Shown here in pieces: positions 42,418-52,640 of a DNA stretch of 60,613 nt (positions within the stretch are counted from its first letter, which is position 1; the number at the start of each line of letters is the position of its first letter). The stretch lies in NCBI GenBank assembly GCA_947446865.1, contig CANFHX010000016.1, forward strand, positions 1-60,613, in the 5' to 3' direction. Below the pieces are notes generated by a model. That model was not told the DNA's origin and did no database searches. It saw only the letters and a list, made by a program, of their open reading frames with translations. This DNA is from Flavobacteriaceae bacterium (GTDB lineage Bacteria; Bacteroidota; Bacteroidia; Flavobacteriales; Flavobacteriaceae). The position numbers were made by a program, and so were the translations under genes.

Positions 42418-44688
42418 TTACGGCTTAATAATCAACACCGAAGGAACCGTACTCAACCAAATGCTTTGGGCATCAACCAATTTTTTCCAACTTTCTAACG
42501 AAATTAGCATCAAATCTTGCTTGGCCAAAAAGCCTGCTTTCATTTCTCCTTCAGAGGTAATAGATATTGAATTTGGATAGGTTTTCTCTAGGCTAGAAAT
42601 AGCATTTTCAATGATAAAATTATTTTTTACCTGATCGTTAATTTCCAAAACAGTAACTTTCGATTCGTTGTTGTAGATTAGTTTTTGAGCATAATCAATT
42701 AAAAAAGCATCCTCTATTCCGAATATTGGCACTAATACTTCATTAATTTCGGTTAGTTCTTTATCTACTAATATTCCAATTGGCATTTTGCTTTTAGAAA
42801 TTAGCAAACGAGTTTTATCATCAAAAGGAGAATTTTCAAAAAGACCTTCTTTACCAGTAAATTTATCTAAAAGCCTTTCTGGATTTATGATTCTAGTAGT
42901 AAAACCAAGCACTTTTCCTAAAAGAGAACCTTCAAAAATAGATTTTCCTAATCCTACTAAAACCAAATCAAATTCGCCACGAGTAGCAATATCGGCAATA
43001 TCACTTTCTATATCTATAGTCGATTTAAAAATGGGTGTTACTTCTTGATTTAAATTCGTTGCTTCCAATAAAATAGGATCAAAAGTTTCTTTTTCATAAT
43101 CTTTCAAATTATAAGAATGGACTTCGTCACTTAAAGATAAATGCAGTACAGTAACATTGGAATTTTCTTTTTGCTTTCTTACAAAACTATTAGCCAATCG
43201 AAGTAGGGACTTCCCTTTTTCGTTAGTTCCGAAGGATATTAATATCTTAAATTTACTGTTGTCTATTGTCGCTTTTGAAAGGAAATCTGCCTTTCTGTTA
43301 AAAATAAAATCAATAAGATCTATTGCAGGACCCGTCATAAAAGTAGTAACTAATGCCATAATTACCATCATGGTAAACACTTCTGGCGTTAGTACTTTTA
43401 AATCTAAACCAATATTTAATACAATTAATTCCATCAATCCTCGCGTATTCATCAAGGCACCAATGGTTAAACTATCCCTCCAATTTTGTCCTACAAATTT
43501 GGCTGCTAAGGCACTTCCGAAAAACTTTCCAACAACTGCTACTAGAATAATTAATCCGGTAATTTGCCATAAATAGAGGTCGTTAATCAATCCTATTTCG
43601 GTTCTTAATCCTGTGAAAACAAAGAACAACGGTAGTAATAATATTAAAGCAACGTCTTCTACTTTTTCAATAATAATCTTTCTGATTTTAGTGATGTCTG
43701 GCATAATTGCGCCAGTCATAAAAGCACCAAACAAAGCGTGAATTCCTATTATTTCGGTAATGTAAGAGGATATTATTAATGTTACTAAGAAGATAGCCAC
43801 TACAGGTTTACTCAGGTTTTCTCGAGTTGCAAATAAGTCTCCAATTTTCTTTAGAAATGGTTTTACTACAAATAACATAAGCAAAACATAAAGTAATGCC
43901 ATGGATATAATATACATAGAACTTGCAAAACTTCCTGCCTTTACAATGGCAATAACTGCAGCAAGAATACACCATGCAGTAATATCATCGGCGGCAGCAC
44001 AAGTAATAACAATGGCACCTAATTTGGTTTTATGAATTCCTCGTTCTTGCACAATTCTAGCCAAAACAGGAAAGGCCGTGATACTCATTGCAATTCCCAT
44101 AAACAAAGCAAACGATAGGAAAGGAACGCCCACGGGAGCAAAACGATAGTATACAAAATAGGCTAAACCTATACCTAACGTAAACGGAATTACAATACTT
44201 GCATGACTTATAACAATAGCCTCATTGGCTCTGTTTTTTAGAACTTTCAAATCGAGTTCCATTCCGACTACAAACATGAAAAGTATTAAACCTATTTGAC
44301 TTAAAAACTGTAGATTACCGAGTGAATCTACTGGAAAAAGCATGGCAGAATATTCTGGAAAATACATCCCAACCATAGACGGGCCAAGAAAAATACCAGC
44401 AATAATTTCACCAATAACCGACGGCTGTCCAATTTTTCGAAAGATCCATCCAAAAAAACGGGCAACAATTATAATGGTGATTATTTGCAATAATAATATT
44501 GCCAAAGGATGCTTTAAATTATGAATTAAGGAAGTCAAAAACTGACCAAATAAGGAATCATTTGACGATTTTGCAACCACACTTCTGCCAATTTCTAAAG
44601 ATTTTCCTTTAGAAACTATCCAGAACATTAGTGCAGTAAACCCTCCTGTTACCCCTATATAAAACAAAGCATTTTTAATATTTTTCAT
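42418..44688 (-). CDS. Kef/CPA2-type cation:proton antiporter with C-terminal cytoplasmic domains
   Basis: 756 residues from the ATG at 44688; two codons upstream a TTG extends the frame to 44694. After a short N-terminal helix, residues ~55-450 form a Na+/H+ exchanger membrane domain of 11-13 helices (QPSVIGEIIAGIFLGPSMVG, LGAIVITCAAADDITAWC, MNTRGLMELIVLNIG). The C-terminal ~300 residues look like two universal-stress-like domains (FKILISFGTNEKGKSLLRLA). There is no TrkA-N motif, so control by nucleotides of the Kef type is unproven. Convergent with the HlyD gene. Confidence 0.9.
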   Translation of the reverse strand: MKNIKNALFYIGVTGGFTALMFWIVSKGKSLEIGRSVVAKSSNDSLFGQFLTSLIHNLKHPLAILLLQIITIIIVARFFGWIFRKIGQPSVIGEIIAGIFLGPSMVGMYFPEYSAMLFPVDSLGNLQFLSQIGLILFMFVVGMELDLKVLKNRANEAIVISHASIVIPFTLGIGLAYFVYYRFAPVGVPFLSFALFMGIAMSITAFPVLARIVQERGIHKTKLGAIVITCAAADDITAWCILAAVIAIVKAGSFASSMYIISMALLYVLLMLFVVKPFLKKIGDLFATRENLSKPVVAIFLVTLIISSYITEIIGIHALFGAFMTGAIMPDITKIRKIIIEKVEDVALILLLPLFFVFTGLRTEIGLINDLYLWQITGLIILVAVVGKFFGSALAAKFVGQNWRDSLTIGALMNTRGLMELIVLNIGLDLKVLTPEVFTMMVIMALVTTFMTGPAIDLIDFIFNRKADFLSKATIDNSKFKILISFGTNEKGKSLLRLANSFVRKQKENSNVTVLHLSLSDEVHSYNLKDYEKETFDPILLEATNLNQEVTPIFKSTIDIESDIADIATRGEFDLVLVGLGKSIFEGSLLGKVLGFTTRIINPERLLDKFTGKEGLFENSPFDDKTRLLISKSKMPIGILVDKELTEINEVLVPIFGIEDAFLIDYAQKLIYNNESKVTVLEINDQVKNNFIIENAISSLEKTYPNSISITSEGEMKAGFLAKQDLMLISLESWKKLVDAQSIWLSTVPSVLIIKP

Positions 44689-44826
44689 CGGCAAATATTC
44701 AATCCTTTTGGATTCTACAAATATGAGAAAAACAAAACAATATAATTAAGAATTTTTCTATAATTTAACTTAAAAATAATAGGAAAATTACAGAATAAAA
44801 TTTGGGAAAAGTTTTGCTTTTAGCCC

Positions 44827-44856
44827 TTTGCAATTAATGCGATTTAATTACCTTTG
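44827..44856 (+). promoter_or_regulatory. promoter of the MMPL exporter gene
   Basis: TTTG (44827-44830) and TACCTTTG (44849-44856) with an 18-nt spacer. The longest frame begins with a TTG inside the upstream box (44828), so translation must start downstream, at 44876. Confidence 0.8.
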
Positions 44857-44875
44857 CTTCCGTTTAAATTTACTA

Positions 44876-47299
44876 ATGAAAAAGAAAATAAAAGCAGGTT
44901 TTTGGGAATATATTGCTGGTATTGTGCTCCGTAAGCGTGTAACAATTTTAGTAGTAGTTTTTTTACTTACCGTTTTTCTTGCCTTTCAATGGAAAAATGT
45001 AGGAATGACCTACAATGAGGCAAACCTTTTGCCAAAGAACCATCCTGCCAATAAAGATTATACGCAGTTCCTAAACACCTTTGGAGAAGAAGGAAATCTT
45101 ATTGTTATCGGGATTAAAGACGATGCTTTTTTTACTCCGAAAGCCTTTGCAGCCTGGAATAAAATGATGGTTTCCCTGAAATCGCACAAAGAAATTGAAT
45201 TGGTAGTTTCTGTTAGTAATTTGAAGAAATTACAGAAAGACACCATCAACGAAAAATTTCAATTAGTTCCGCTTATTAATTCCGCACACGTTAATGATTC
45301 CAACTATTTAGCAGGTATAAAAAAACAATTATTTAACGATTTGCCTTTTTACGAAGGTCTCCTTTTTAACAAAAAATCGGGAAGTATTCGTGCGGCTTTG
45401 TATATGAATAAAAAGGTGGTGAATTCTCCTATCCGGAAAGAATTCATCCTAAAAGTATTGGTTCCTGCGGTAGATAAATTTGAAAAAGAAACCAAAATTG
45501 ATTTGAAAGTTTCGGGTATGCCTTACATCCGAACCATCAATACTGAGAACATGAAAGGCGAAATCGGACTTTTTATTGGAGCCGCATTATTCATTACTTC
45601 GCTAATATTTTTCTTGTTTTTCCGTTCATTTCGTGCGACTTTTATATCCATCTGTATTCTTATTTTTGGGGTAATGTGGTCTTTCGGGACCTTAGGATTA
45701 TTCCACTATAAAATTACCATTTTAACGGCTATTATTCCTCCGTTGATTATTGTAATCGGAATAACCAATTGTATTTTTCTGATTAATAAATACCAACAAG
45801 AAGTAAAAATTCACGGAAATCAAGCGAAAGCCCTACAACGTGTAATTTCTAAGATTGGTGTTTCTACGTTGATGACCAACATGACTACTGCAATTGGTTT
45901 TGCAACTTTCATGATTACAGGAAACGATTTGCTTTATGAATTTGGATTAGTGACTTCTATAAATGTTATCACAGTTTATCTACTCACTTTAGTGGTAGTG
46001 CCTATTGTGTATAGTTTTATGTCTATTCCAAAAGAAAAGCATTTACACCATTTGACTAAAACTTACCTTTCCTCCATATTAAATTGGGTGGAAAGTATTG
46101 TGCGCCATAAAAGAAAAACGATTTATATAATTTACGGATTACTGATGGTTTTCAGTTTGATTGGCGTTTCTCAAATGAAAGTTTCCGGAAGTTTAATTGG
46201 CGAAATGCCCAAAGGCGCCTCTTTCTTTAAAGACATTCTATTTTTTGAAAAAGAATTCAACGGAGTGCAACCCTTGGAGATTATGATTAACACCGGACAT
46301 AAGAAAGGGGTTATGAAATCGTCTACCATCCGAAAAATGGACGAATTGCAAAAAACGATTGATAGTATTCCCGAATTATCCAAACCAGTTTCTATTGTAA
46401 ACTTGGTGAAATATTCCAAACAAGCCTACTATAACGGAAATCCAGAATATTATGAATTGCCAACTTCCCAAGAGCAAGCGTTTATTTTGAGTTATGCCAA
46501 AAATGCTACTAAGAATTCCAAAGAAAATTTGATGAAAAGTTATGTAGATTCTACTGGGCAATATGCCAGAATCACAACTTTCATGAAAGACATTGGTACC
46601 GAAGAAATGGCTAAAGTAGAAAAGCGATTGAACACTAGAATTAATCAAATTTTTCCAAGTCCAAAATATAAAGTTACCCTTACGGGAAAAGCCTTAGTAT
46701 TCCAAAAAGGAACAACTTATTTAGTAAACAACTTAATTGAATCTTTAATTTTTGCCATACTACTTATTGCTGGATTGATGACTTATATGTTCCGTTCGTG
46801 GAAGATGATTTTTGCATCGGTAGTAACCAATATATTGCCGTTGTGTATCACTTCCGGATTGATGGGATATTTCGGAATTCCATTAAAACCTTCTACTATT
46901 TTAGTATTTAGTATTGCCTTCGGAATTTCGGTAGACAATGCCATCCAATTTATGGCCAAATACCGCCATGATTTATTGCATAATAATGGTAAAATAAAAA
47001 AATCGGTAGTAAGTGCTTTGCACGAAACTGGCGTTAGCACCTTTTATACTTCTATGGTTTTAATCTTCGGATTTGCCATATTTACTCTTTCTAGTTTTAG
47101 CGGAACCATTGCCCTTGGTGGTTTGATTTCGGTAACGCTTACTTTTGCAATGTTTGCTAATTTATTAGTGCTACCTGCTTTAGTATTAACAACTGCTAAA
47201 TGGGGTGGCAAAAGAGATGCTAGTGAAAAACCTGCTATAAACATTCTTCGCTCTCATGTGGATGACGAGGAAGAAGGAGAAGAAAACCAAGAAAAATAA
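44876..47299 (+). CDS. MMPL/RND-family transporter
   Basis: 807 residues from MKKKIKAGFWEYIAGIVLRK. The start is fixed by the promoter at 44827-44856. It has the RND duplication: helix 1 (~20-40), a large periplasmic loop, helices 2-6 (FIGAALFITSLIFFLFFRSF onward), then helix 7, a second loop and helices 8-12 with the characteristic FGISVDNAIQFMAKYRHD. The family exports lipids or hydrophobic molecules, or acts in membrane assembly; the substrate is unknown. The acidic C-terminus (DDEEEGEENQEK) is cytoplasmic. No adaptor gene is adjacent. Confidence 0.92.
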   Translation: MKKKIKAGFWEYIAGIVLRKRVTILVVVFLLTVFLAFQWKNVGMTYNEANLLPKNHPANKDYTQFLNTFGEEGNLIVIGIKDDAFFTPKAFAAWNKMMVSLKSHKEIELVVSVSNLKKLQKDTINEKFQLVPLINSAHVNDSNYLAGIKKQLFNDLPFYEGLLFNKKSGSIRAALYMNKKVVNSPIRKEFILKVLVPAVDKFEKETKIDLKVSGMPYIRTINTENMKGEIGLFIGAALFITSLIFFLFFRSFRATFISICILIFGVMWSFGTLGLFHYKITILTAIIPPLIIVIGITNCIFLINKYQQEVKIHGNQAKALQRVISKIGVSTLMTNMTTAIGFATFMITGNDLLYEFGLVTSINVITVYLLTLVVVPIVYSFMSIPKEKHLHHLTKTYLSSILNWVESIVRHKRKTIYIIYGLLMVFSLIGVSQMKVSGSLIGEMPKGASFFKDILFFEKEFNGVQPLEIMINTGHKKGVMKSSTIRKMDELQKTIDSIPELSKPVSIVNLVKYSKQAYYNGNPEYYELPTSQEQAFILSYAKNATKNSKENLMKSYVDSTGQYARITTFMKDIGTEEMAKVEKRLNTRINQIFPSPKYKVTLTGKALVFQKGTTYLVNNLIESLIFAILLIAGLMTYMFRSWKMIFASVVTNILPLCITSGLMGYFGIPLKPSTILVFSIAFGISVDNAIQFMAKYRHDLLHNNGKIKKSVVSALHETGVSTFYTSMVLIFGFAIFTLSSFSGTIALGGLISVTLTFAMFANLLVLPALVLTTAKWGGKRDASEKPAINILRSHVDDEEEGEENQEK

Positions 47300-47301
47300 T
47301 T

Positions 47302-47309
47302 TATATTTG
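47302..47309 (+). promoter_or_regulatory. asnS -7 element
   Basis: TATATTTG, 61 nt upstream of asnS; no good TTG partner. Confidence 0.5.
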
Positions 47310-47370
47310 TAAAGCGATTTAACTTGTTATTTTAAACAATCTAAAATCGAATTATCCAAAAATCTATATA

Positions 47371-48807
47371 ATGAAACATACTAAAGTTAAAGACTTATTA
47401 AATAGCACTAAAACGCTACACGAAGTAAATGCAAAAGGTTGGGTTAGAACTTTTAGAAACAACCAATTTATTGCATTGAACGATGGTTCTACCATTCATA
47501 ATATTCAATGTGTAGTGGACTTTGAAAACACTGCCGAAGAAACTTTAAAAAGAATCACTACTGGTGCTGCAGTTTCCGTTACTGGAGAGTTAGTAGAAAG
47601 CAAAGGTGCTGGACAGAAATACGAAATTCAAGTTTCTAAATTAGAAATTCTAGGAGATTGTGATGCGGAGAAATTTCCAATACAACCAAAAAACAAACCA
47701 AGTTTAGATTTTCTTCGTGAAAACGCACATTTACGTGCACGAACTAATATGTTCGGAGCGATAATGAGAGTGCGTTCGGTACTGTCTTTTGCTGTGCACA
47801 ACTACTTCCAAGAAAAAGGATTTGTATATGTAAATACGCCAATCATTACTGGTTCGGATGCTGAGGGTGCTGGTGAAATGTTTAAAGTTACCGCTTTGCC
47901 ATTTGAAGGGACTCCAAGAACCGAAGAAGGAAAAATAAATTATAAAGAAGATTTCTTCGGAAAAGAAACCAACTTAACCGTTTCCGGACAATTGGAAGCC
48001 GAAACCTATGCTATGGCTCTTGGCCAAGTATATACTTTCGGACCAACTTTTCGTGCAGAAAACTCCAATACTTCGCGCCATTTGGCAGAATTTTGGATGA
48101 TAGAACCCGAAGTTGCTTTCAATGATTTGAACGACAATATGGATTTGGCAGAAGATTTTATTCAAAATGTGATTAAATACACAATGGATAAATGCCAAGA
48201 CGATTTGAAATTTTTAGAAGGTCGTTTATTAGACGAAGAAAAAGCAAAACCACAAGCCGAACGAAGCGAAATGGCATTGCTTGAAAAATTAAATTTTGTT
48301 TTAGAAAACAATTTCAAACGCGTTTCGTATACCGAAGCCATCGATATTTTAAGAGATTGTACTCCAAATAAAAAGAAAAAATTCAATTATATCATTAACG
48401 AATGGGGCGCTGATTTACAAAGCGAACACGAACGTTATTTAGTTGAAAAACACTTTAAATGTCCGGTAATTTTATTTGATTATCCTGCTAATATCAAAGC
48501 GTTTTACATGCGATTAAACGAAGACGGGAAAACCGTTCGTGCCATGGATATCCTTTTTCCAGGAATTGGTGAAATCGTTGGTGGATCACAAAGAGAAGAG
48601 CGATTGGATGTTTTGGTTGAAAAAATGAAAGCACTCGGAATTGACGAAGAAGAACTTTGGTGGTATTTAGACACAAGAAGATTTGGTTCGGCGGTTCACT
48701 CTGGTTTCGGATTAGGATTTGAAAGATTAGTATTATTCGTTACCGGAATGACCAATATTAGAGACGTAATTCCTTTTCCAAGAACACCGATGAACGCAGA
48801 GTTTTAA
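47371..48807 (+). CDS. asnS: asparagine--tRNA ligase
   Basis: A 478-residue class IIb aminoacyl-tRNA synthetase. The N-terminal OB-fold anticodon-binding domain ([20 protein letters not shown]) is followed by motif 2 ([20 protein letters not shown]) and motif 3 ([16 protein letters not shown]) near the C-terminus. It charges tRNA-Asn directly, so the asparagine pathway does not depend solely on amidation. Followed by a tandem repeat array. Confidence 0.96.
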   Translation: MKHTKVKDLLNSTKTLHEVNAKGWVRTFRNNQFIALNDGSTIHNIQCVVDFENTAEETLKRITTGAAVSVTGELVESKGAGQKYEIQVSKLEILGDCDAEKFPIQPKNKPSLDFLRENAHLRARTNMFGAIMRVRSVLSFAVHNYFQEKGFVYVNTPIITGSDAEGAGEMFKVTALPFEGTPRTEEGKINYKEDFFGKETNLTVSGQLEAETYAMALGQVYTFGPTFRAENSNTSRHLAEFWMIEPEVAFNDLNDNMDLAEDFIQNVIKYTMDKCQDDLKFLEGRLLDEEKAKPQAERSEMALLEKLNFVLENNFKRVSYTEAIDILRDCTPNKKKKFNYIINEWGADLQSEHERYLVEKHFKCPVILFDYPANIKAFYMRLNEDGKTVRAMDILFPGIGEIVGGSQREERLDVLVEKMKALGIDEEELWWYLDTRRFGSAVHSGFGLGFERLVLFVTGMTNIRDVIPFPRTPMNAEF

Positions 48808-48819
48808 GGCGCGGTTTTG

Positions 48820-49208
48820 CCACAAAGACACTAAGTCACGAAGGATTTAAATTGTAAGTAACTAATTAAAAAAAAGTTTTATTAATTATAAACTTTTGTC
48901 TTTCTGTCTTTACAACAAAAAATGTAATTAGAAATATATAACCTTGGCGTCTTTGTGACAAAAAAATATAATTAAAAAACCTAACCTTTGCGCCTTAGCG
49001 TCTTTGTGGCAAAAAATTATAAAAAGAAAAAACTTGGCGCCTTAGCGTCTTTGTGGTAAAAAAATTATAAAAAGAAAAAACTTTGTGCCTTAGCGTCTTT
49101 GTGGCAAAAAAATTATAAAAAGAAAAAACTTTGCGCCTTAGCGTCTTTGTGGCAAAAAATTATAAAAAGAAAAAACTTTGCGCCTTAGTGTCTTCGTGGC
49201 AAAAAATT
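48820..49208 (+). repeat. 47-48-bp tandem repeat array with an inverted first copy
   Basis: Units contain CGCCTTAGCGTCTTTGTGGC and an A-rich half (ATTATAAAAAGAAAAAAC). The CCTTAG anchors start at 48991, 49038, 49086, 49134 and 49181, giving periods of 47, 48, 48 and 47. A diverged unit precedes them near 48940, and an inverted piece (GCCACAAAGACACTAAGTCA) lies at 48820. A further partial copy follows the next gene. Confidence 0.9.
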
Positions 49209-49229
49209 AGTGACTTAAATACAAAATAT

Positions 49230-49622
49230 ATGGCATCCGAAAGAATAGAAGAAATAGCCAAAATAATTGTAAATTCTGCATTTATTGTTCATAAAGAACT
49301 TGGACCAGGATTGTTAGAAAAAGTATACGAAGCCTGTCTTGCTTATGAAATAGAAAAAGCAGGATTAATTGTAAAGAGACAAGTTAATATTCCTATAATT
49401 TACGACGGAATTACATTAAATGAAAATTTAAGATTAGATTTGATTGTAGAAAATCTAGTTATAGTAGAAACTAAAGCAGTTGATATTGTTAATCCAGTTT
49501 GGCAAGCACAAATAATTAGCCATTTAAAATTAACTAATAATGAATTAGGATTCTTAATTAACTTTAATGTTCCGCTAATTAAAAACGGAATTAAAAGATA
49601 TATTAATACAAGAAAAAAATAA
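49230..49622 (+). CDS. GxxExxY family protein
   Basis: 130 residues (MASERIEEIAKIIVNSAFIV start) with the signature LGPGLLEKVYEACLAYE, the conserved G-x-x-E-x-x-Y. An upstream in-frame ATG at 49131 lies in the repeat array, so the start at 49230 is preferred. The family is predicted to have a restriction-endonuclease-like fold (YDGITLNENLRLDLIVENLV, VETKAVD); its function is not established. It is bracketed by repeat units on both sides. Confidence 0.9.
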   Translation: MASERIEEIAKIIVNSAFIVHKELGPGLLEKVYEACLAYEIEKAGLIVKRQVNIPIIYDGITLNENLRLDLIVENLVIVETKAVDIVNPVWQAQIISHLKLTNNELGFLINFNVPLIKNGIKRYINTRKK

Positions 49623-49629
49623 AAAATAA

Positions 49630-49661
49630 ACTTTGTGCCTTGGCGTCTTCGTGGCAAAAAC
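49630..49661 (+). repeat. single unit of the 47-48-bp repeat
   Basis: CTTTGTGCCTTGGCGTCTTC with the A-rich extension, matching the array at 48820-49208 and lying between the GxxExxY gene and rpoN. Confidence 0.8.
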
Positions 49662-49682
49662 AAAAAAAATTAGTGCCTTATC

Positions 49683-51146
49683 ATGCTTAAACAAAACTTA
49701 CAATTTAAACTCTCTCAAAAATTATCTCCACAACAAATCCAGTTGATGAAGTTAATTCAGTTGCCTACATTGGCATTTGAGCAACGTTTGTTGGAAGAAA
49801 TAAATGAAAATCCGGCTTTAGAAACCGGAAAAGACGAAGAAGAAGTTTACGAAAAAGACGAATTCGACAACAATGATGATTATGATGATTATGAAGGCAG
49901 CGACAATATTGAAGCCGACGACATCAACATTGACGAATATTTAAGCAACGACGAAACACCCGATTATAAATTACAAATCAATAATTACAGCGACGAGGAA
50001 GAAAGAGAAAATCCATTCGCATCGCCTGTAAGTTTTCACCAAGATTTAATCAACCAGTTAAATACCTTTATACTAAACGAAACCGACCGTGAAATTGCCG
50101 AATTTCTGGTGGGTAGCATAGACGATATGGGCTACATTCGCAGAACCGTGCAAGATATTGTAGACGATATGGCGTTCACCCAAGGAATCTATACCGACGA
50201 GAAAAATGTAGAACGCATGCTACACGTTATTCACGAACTAGAACCTTCGGGCGTTGGCGCACGGGACCTGCAAGAATGTTTGTTGTTGCAACTCAAACAC
50301 AAAACTCCAACCCAAGACATTGCTTTGGCAATGGATATCATTGAAAACCAATTTGAAGCCTTTACCAAAAAGCATTACGACAAGTTACTTCAAAAATATG
50401 CCATTTCGCAGGATCAATTAAAAAAGACCGTCCACGAAATAGAAAAACTGAATCCAAAGCCAGGAGGTTCCTTCACCGGAAACAATAAAGTTACCGAAAA
50501 TATCGTTCCCGATTTTGCCATTCGCATCAACGATGGCGAACTAGAACTAACCCTTAACGGCCGAAATGCTCCATCCTTGCACGTCTCCAAAGACTACCAA
50601 GAAATGATGCAAACCTATAAAGATTCTCGGGATAAATCCAATTCTCAAAAAGATGCGGTGCAGTTCATCAAGCAAAAATTAGACTCTGCCAAATGGTTTA
50701 TCGATGCTATAAAACAACGTCAAGAAACGCTTTACGTGACCATGAACGCCATCATGCACTTTCAACAAGAGTACTTTTTAGATGGCGAAGAAACCAGCCT
50801 AAAACCCATGATTCTTAAAGACATTGCCGATATGGTAGGGTTAGATATTTCCACCGTTTCTCGCGTTGCCAACAGCAAATATGTCGATACGCCTTATGGC
50901 ACCAAACTCATCAAAGAATTCTTCTCCGAAGCCATGAAAAACGACCAAGGCGAAGATGTTTCTACCTTAGAAATCAAAAAAATTCTGCAAAACGTAATCG
51001 AAGCCGAAGACAAGCACAAACCACTTCCCGACGATCAACTAGCAGATATTTTAAAAGAAAAAGGCTACCCAATAGCCCGCAGAACCATTGCAAAATATAG
51101 AGAACAACTGGATATTCCCGTAGCTCGAATGCGGAAAAAAATATAG
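49683..51146 (+). CDS. rpoN: RNA polymerase sigma-54 factor
   Basis: 487 residues. Region I is Gln/Leu-rich (LQFKLSQKLSPQQIQLMKLI). An acidic insertion follows (residues ~55-105, rich in D and E). The core-binding domain and the helix-turn-helix (KDIADMVGLDISTVSRVANS) precede the RpoN box ARRTIAKYREQL near the C-terminus. Sigma-54 needs AAA+ enhancer-binding activators; none is in the window. Transcription is probably from a promoter within the repeat-rich upstream region. Confidence 0.96.
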   Translation: MLKQNLQFKLSQKLSPQQIQLMKLIQLPTLAFEQRLLEEINENPALETGKDEEEVYEKDEFDNNDDYDDYEGSDNIEADDINIDEYLSNDETPDYKLQINNYSDEEERENPFASPVSFHQDLINQLNTFILNETDREIAEFLVGSIDDMGYIRRTVQDIVDDMAFTQGIYTDEKNVERMLHVIHELEPSGVGARDLQECLLLQLKHKTPTQDIALAMDIIENQFEAFTKKHYDKLLQKYAISQDQLKKTVHEIEKLNPKPGGSFTGNNKVTENIVPDFAIRINDGELELTLNGRNAPSLHVSKDYQEMMQTYKDSRDKSNSQKDAVQFIKQKLDSAKWFIDAIKQRQETLYVTMNAIMHFQQEYFLDGEETSLKPMILKDIADMVGLDISTVSRVANSKYVDTPYGTKLIKEFFSEAMKNDQGEDVSTLEIKKILQNVIEAEDKHKPLPDDQLADILKEKGYPIARRTIAKYREQLDIPVARMRKKI

Positions 51147-51148
51147 TT

Positions 51149-51290
51149 TTTTCAGGAGCGAACGGCTTGCGCATTTCAGTAAACGTCGTTCCCGCTTTCC
51201 GTTCCAATCTGTCATTGCGAGGCACGAAGCAATCTCATAACACTATTCATTCATCGCAATGCCAGGATTTCCACTTCACTCGGGGCTAGG
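51149..51290 (+). repeat. dispersed intergenic repeat, copy D
   Basis: From TTTTTTCAGGAGCGAACGGC to CACTCGGGGCTAGG, beginning just after the rpoN stop. Same orientation as 24364-24470; reverse of copies A and B. It is the fullest copy. Confidence 0.85.
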
Positions 51291-51399
51291 AAGTAATGGT
51301 ATTGAATAGATATAAAATTCCTAATAACTTCCGCACAAAATTGTCTTTACGAGGCATAAACTAATCCCAAACAAACCACAATAAAAAACCACCAAAATA

Positions 51400-51935
51400 T
51401 CTTTTGATGGTATCTAGTATTTCAATAAGTAAAACCTCAAAAACTTTTGTGCCTTTTGTGTTTAAAAAATCCGCCCCAATCCGCGTTGCAACGCATCCGT
51501 TTAATCCGCGTTCCATCCAAAACGAAGCGTATAGTATCCAGTATCTAAAATCTTTTGTGCCTTTTGTGGTAAAAAATCCGACCCAATTCGCGTTGCAAAG
51601 CATCCGTTTAATCCGCGTTCCATCCAAAGCGAAGCGTATAGTATCCAGTATCTAAAATCTTTTGTGCCTTTTGTGGTAAAAAATCCGCCCCAATCCGCGT
51701 TGCGAAAGCATCCGTTTAATCCGCGTTCCATTTAATCCCCACCAAGTTGTCATTCTGACGCAGGAAGAATCCCAACCCAACCATAAAAAAACCACCAAAA
51801 TCACTTTTGTTGTGTTCTATTTTTTAATAAGTAAAACCTCAAAAACTTTTGTGCCTTTTGTGGTAAAAAATCCGCCCTAATCCGCGTTGCAAAAGCATCC
51901 GTATAATCAGCGTTCCATCCAAAGAGAAATGCATT
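51400..51935. repeat. ~107-bp tandem repeat array 1
   Basis: Direct repeats with the motif AGTATCCAGTATCTAAAATC, CTTTTGTGCCTTTTGTG and CATCCGTTTAATCCGCGTTC. Clear units begin near 51532 and 51639 (period 107), with degenerate units before and after. Reading frames across it on either strand are repeat artefacts. A matching array lies at 59866-60317. Confidence 0.9.
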
Positions 51936-52011
51936 TTATCAGAAGCAAATACGCTAGATTGGTGGCATTGTTGAATTTGCACACTAATCAAACCCTAGTT
52001 GTTAAGTACCG

Positions 52012-52548
52012 TTAATTTTGCTGTTTAGTAACTTTTGCTTTCTGGTTTGGCTTTACTATCTTATTTTTCTGAAACACTAAATAAATTTTCCTTTTAAGTG
52101 ATGGACAACAACGAGGATCATCATCTGCAAAAGATATATTGGAACAAATAATTTTTCCGTTTTCAATTTTTTCCGCATTATAGTCAAATCCATCGTCTGT
52201 AAAAGAATCCTTTCCCTTATCCGCTTGGAGAACATAATCATTTCCAGTTTTAATATAAACTGCAAACCCAGATTCCATACATTCAAGAAACATCATTGCA
52301 TTACCTCCGCCTGTGTCCCTGTCCTTGTCTGTTGCTTCAATGCAGTAGTCAATAAAAGCATCTTTAATGCCATCACCATTTAAGTCGCCAAAAAGCACGG
52401 TCATTTTTGCTTTTCGACCATCAAGTCGTGGTGTTATATATTTAAGATGTTTTTTCTTTAACAGTGCTTTGTCATTTGGGTTCTGTCCAAATAAAAAAGT
52501 TGTAGTTAAAAAGGCAATAGTCAAAGTAAGAATCTGTCTAGATTTCAT
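52012..52548 (-). CDS. secreted hypothetical protein with a DxNGDG motif
   Basis: 178 residues. Signal peptide MKSRQILTLTIAFLTTTFLF ending near FGQ. The mature part contains LFGDLNGDGIKDAFIDYC, an EF-hand/FG-GAP-like calcium-binding loop, and several cysteines (CIEATDK, CMESG, CSNISF, CCPSLKRK). Exported, probably surface or periplasmic. It is the last gene of the 52.0-58.7 kb block but separated from its neighbour by about 90 bp, so it may have its own transcript. Function unknown. Confidence 0.8.
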   Translation of the reverse strand: MKSRQILTLTIAFLTTTFLFGQNPNDKALLKKKHLKYITPRLDGRKAKMTVLFGDLNGDGIKDAFIDYCIEATDKDRDTGGGNAMMFLECMESGFAVYIKTGNDYVLQADKGKDSFTDDGFDYNAEKIENGKIICSNISFADDDPRCCPSLKRKIYLVFQKNKIVKPNQKAKVTKQQN

Positions 52549-52640
52549 TGGAACATAGTTTTAGTTAATTTTATTTTGGGATTTGTTGTGTTATTTATTA
52601 CAGCTTAACTTGTTTATAACATAAATATATTTGACATTTA

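Noticed and set aside
44828..44875. Longer N-terminus of the MMPL exporter
   Set aside because: The TTG start lies inside the -33 promoter box, so it cannot be in the mRNA.
48820..49208. Regularly spaced repeats resembling a CRISPR array
   Set aside because: The 47-48-bp units are contiguous near-identical tandem copies without unique spacers, and no cas genes are nearby.
49131..49229. N-terminal extension of the GxxExxY protein
   Set aside because: The extra 33 residues are encoded by repeat units; the family start matches the ATG at 49230.
51361..51731. Open frames on both strands over the repeat array
   Set aside because: They are all translations of the ~107-bp repeat; the same peptides recur at 59848-60158.
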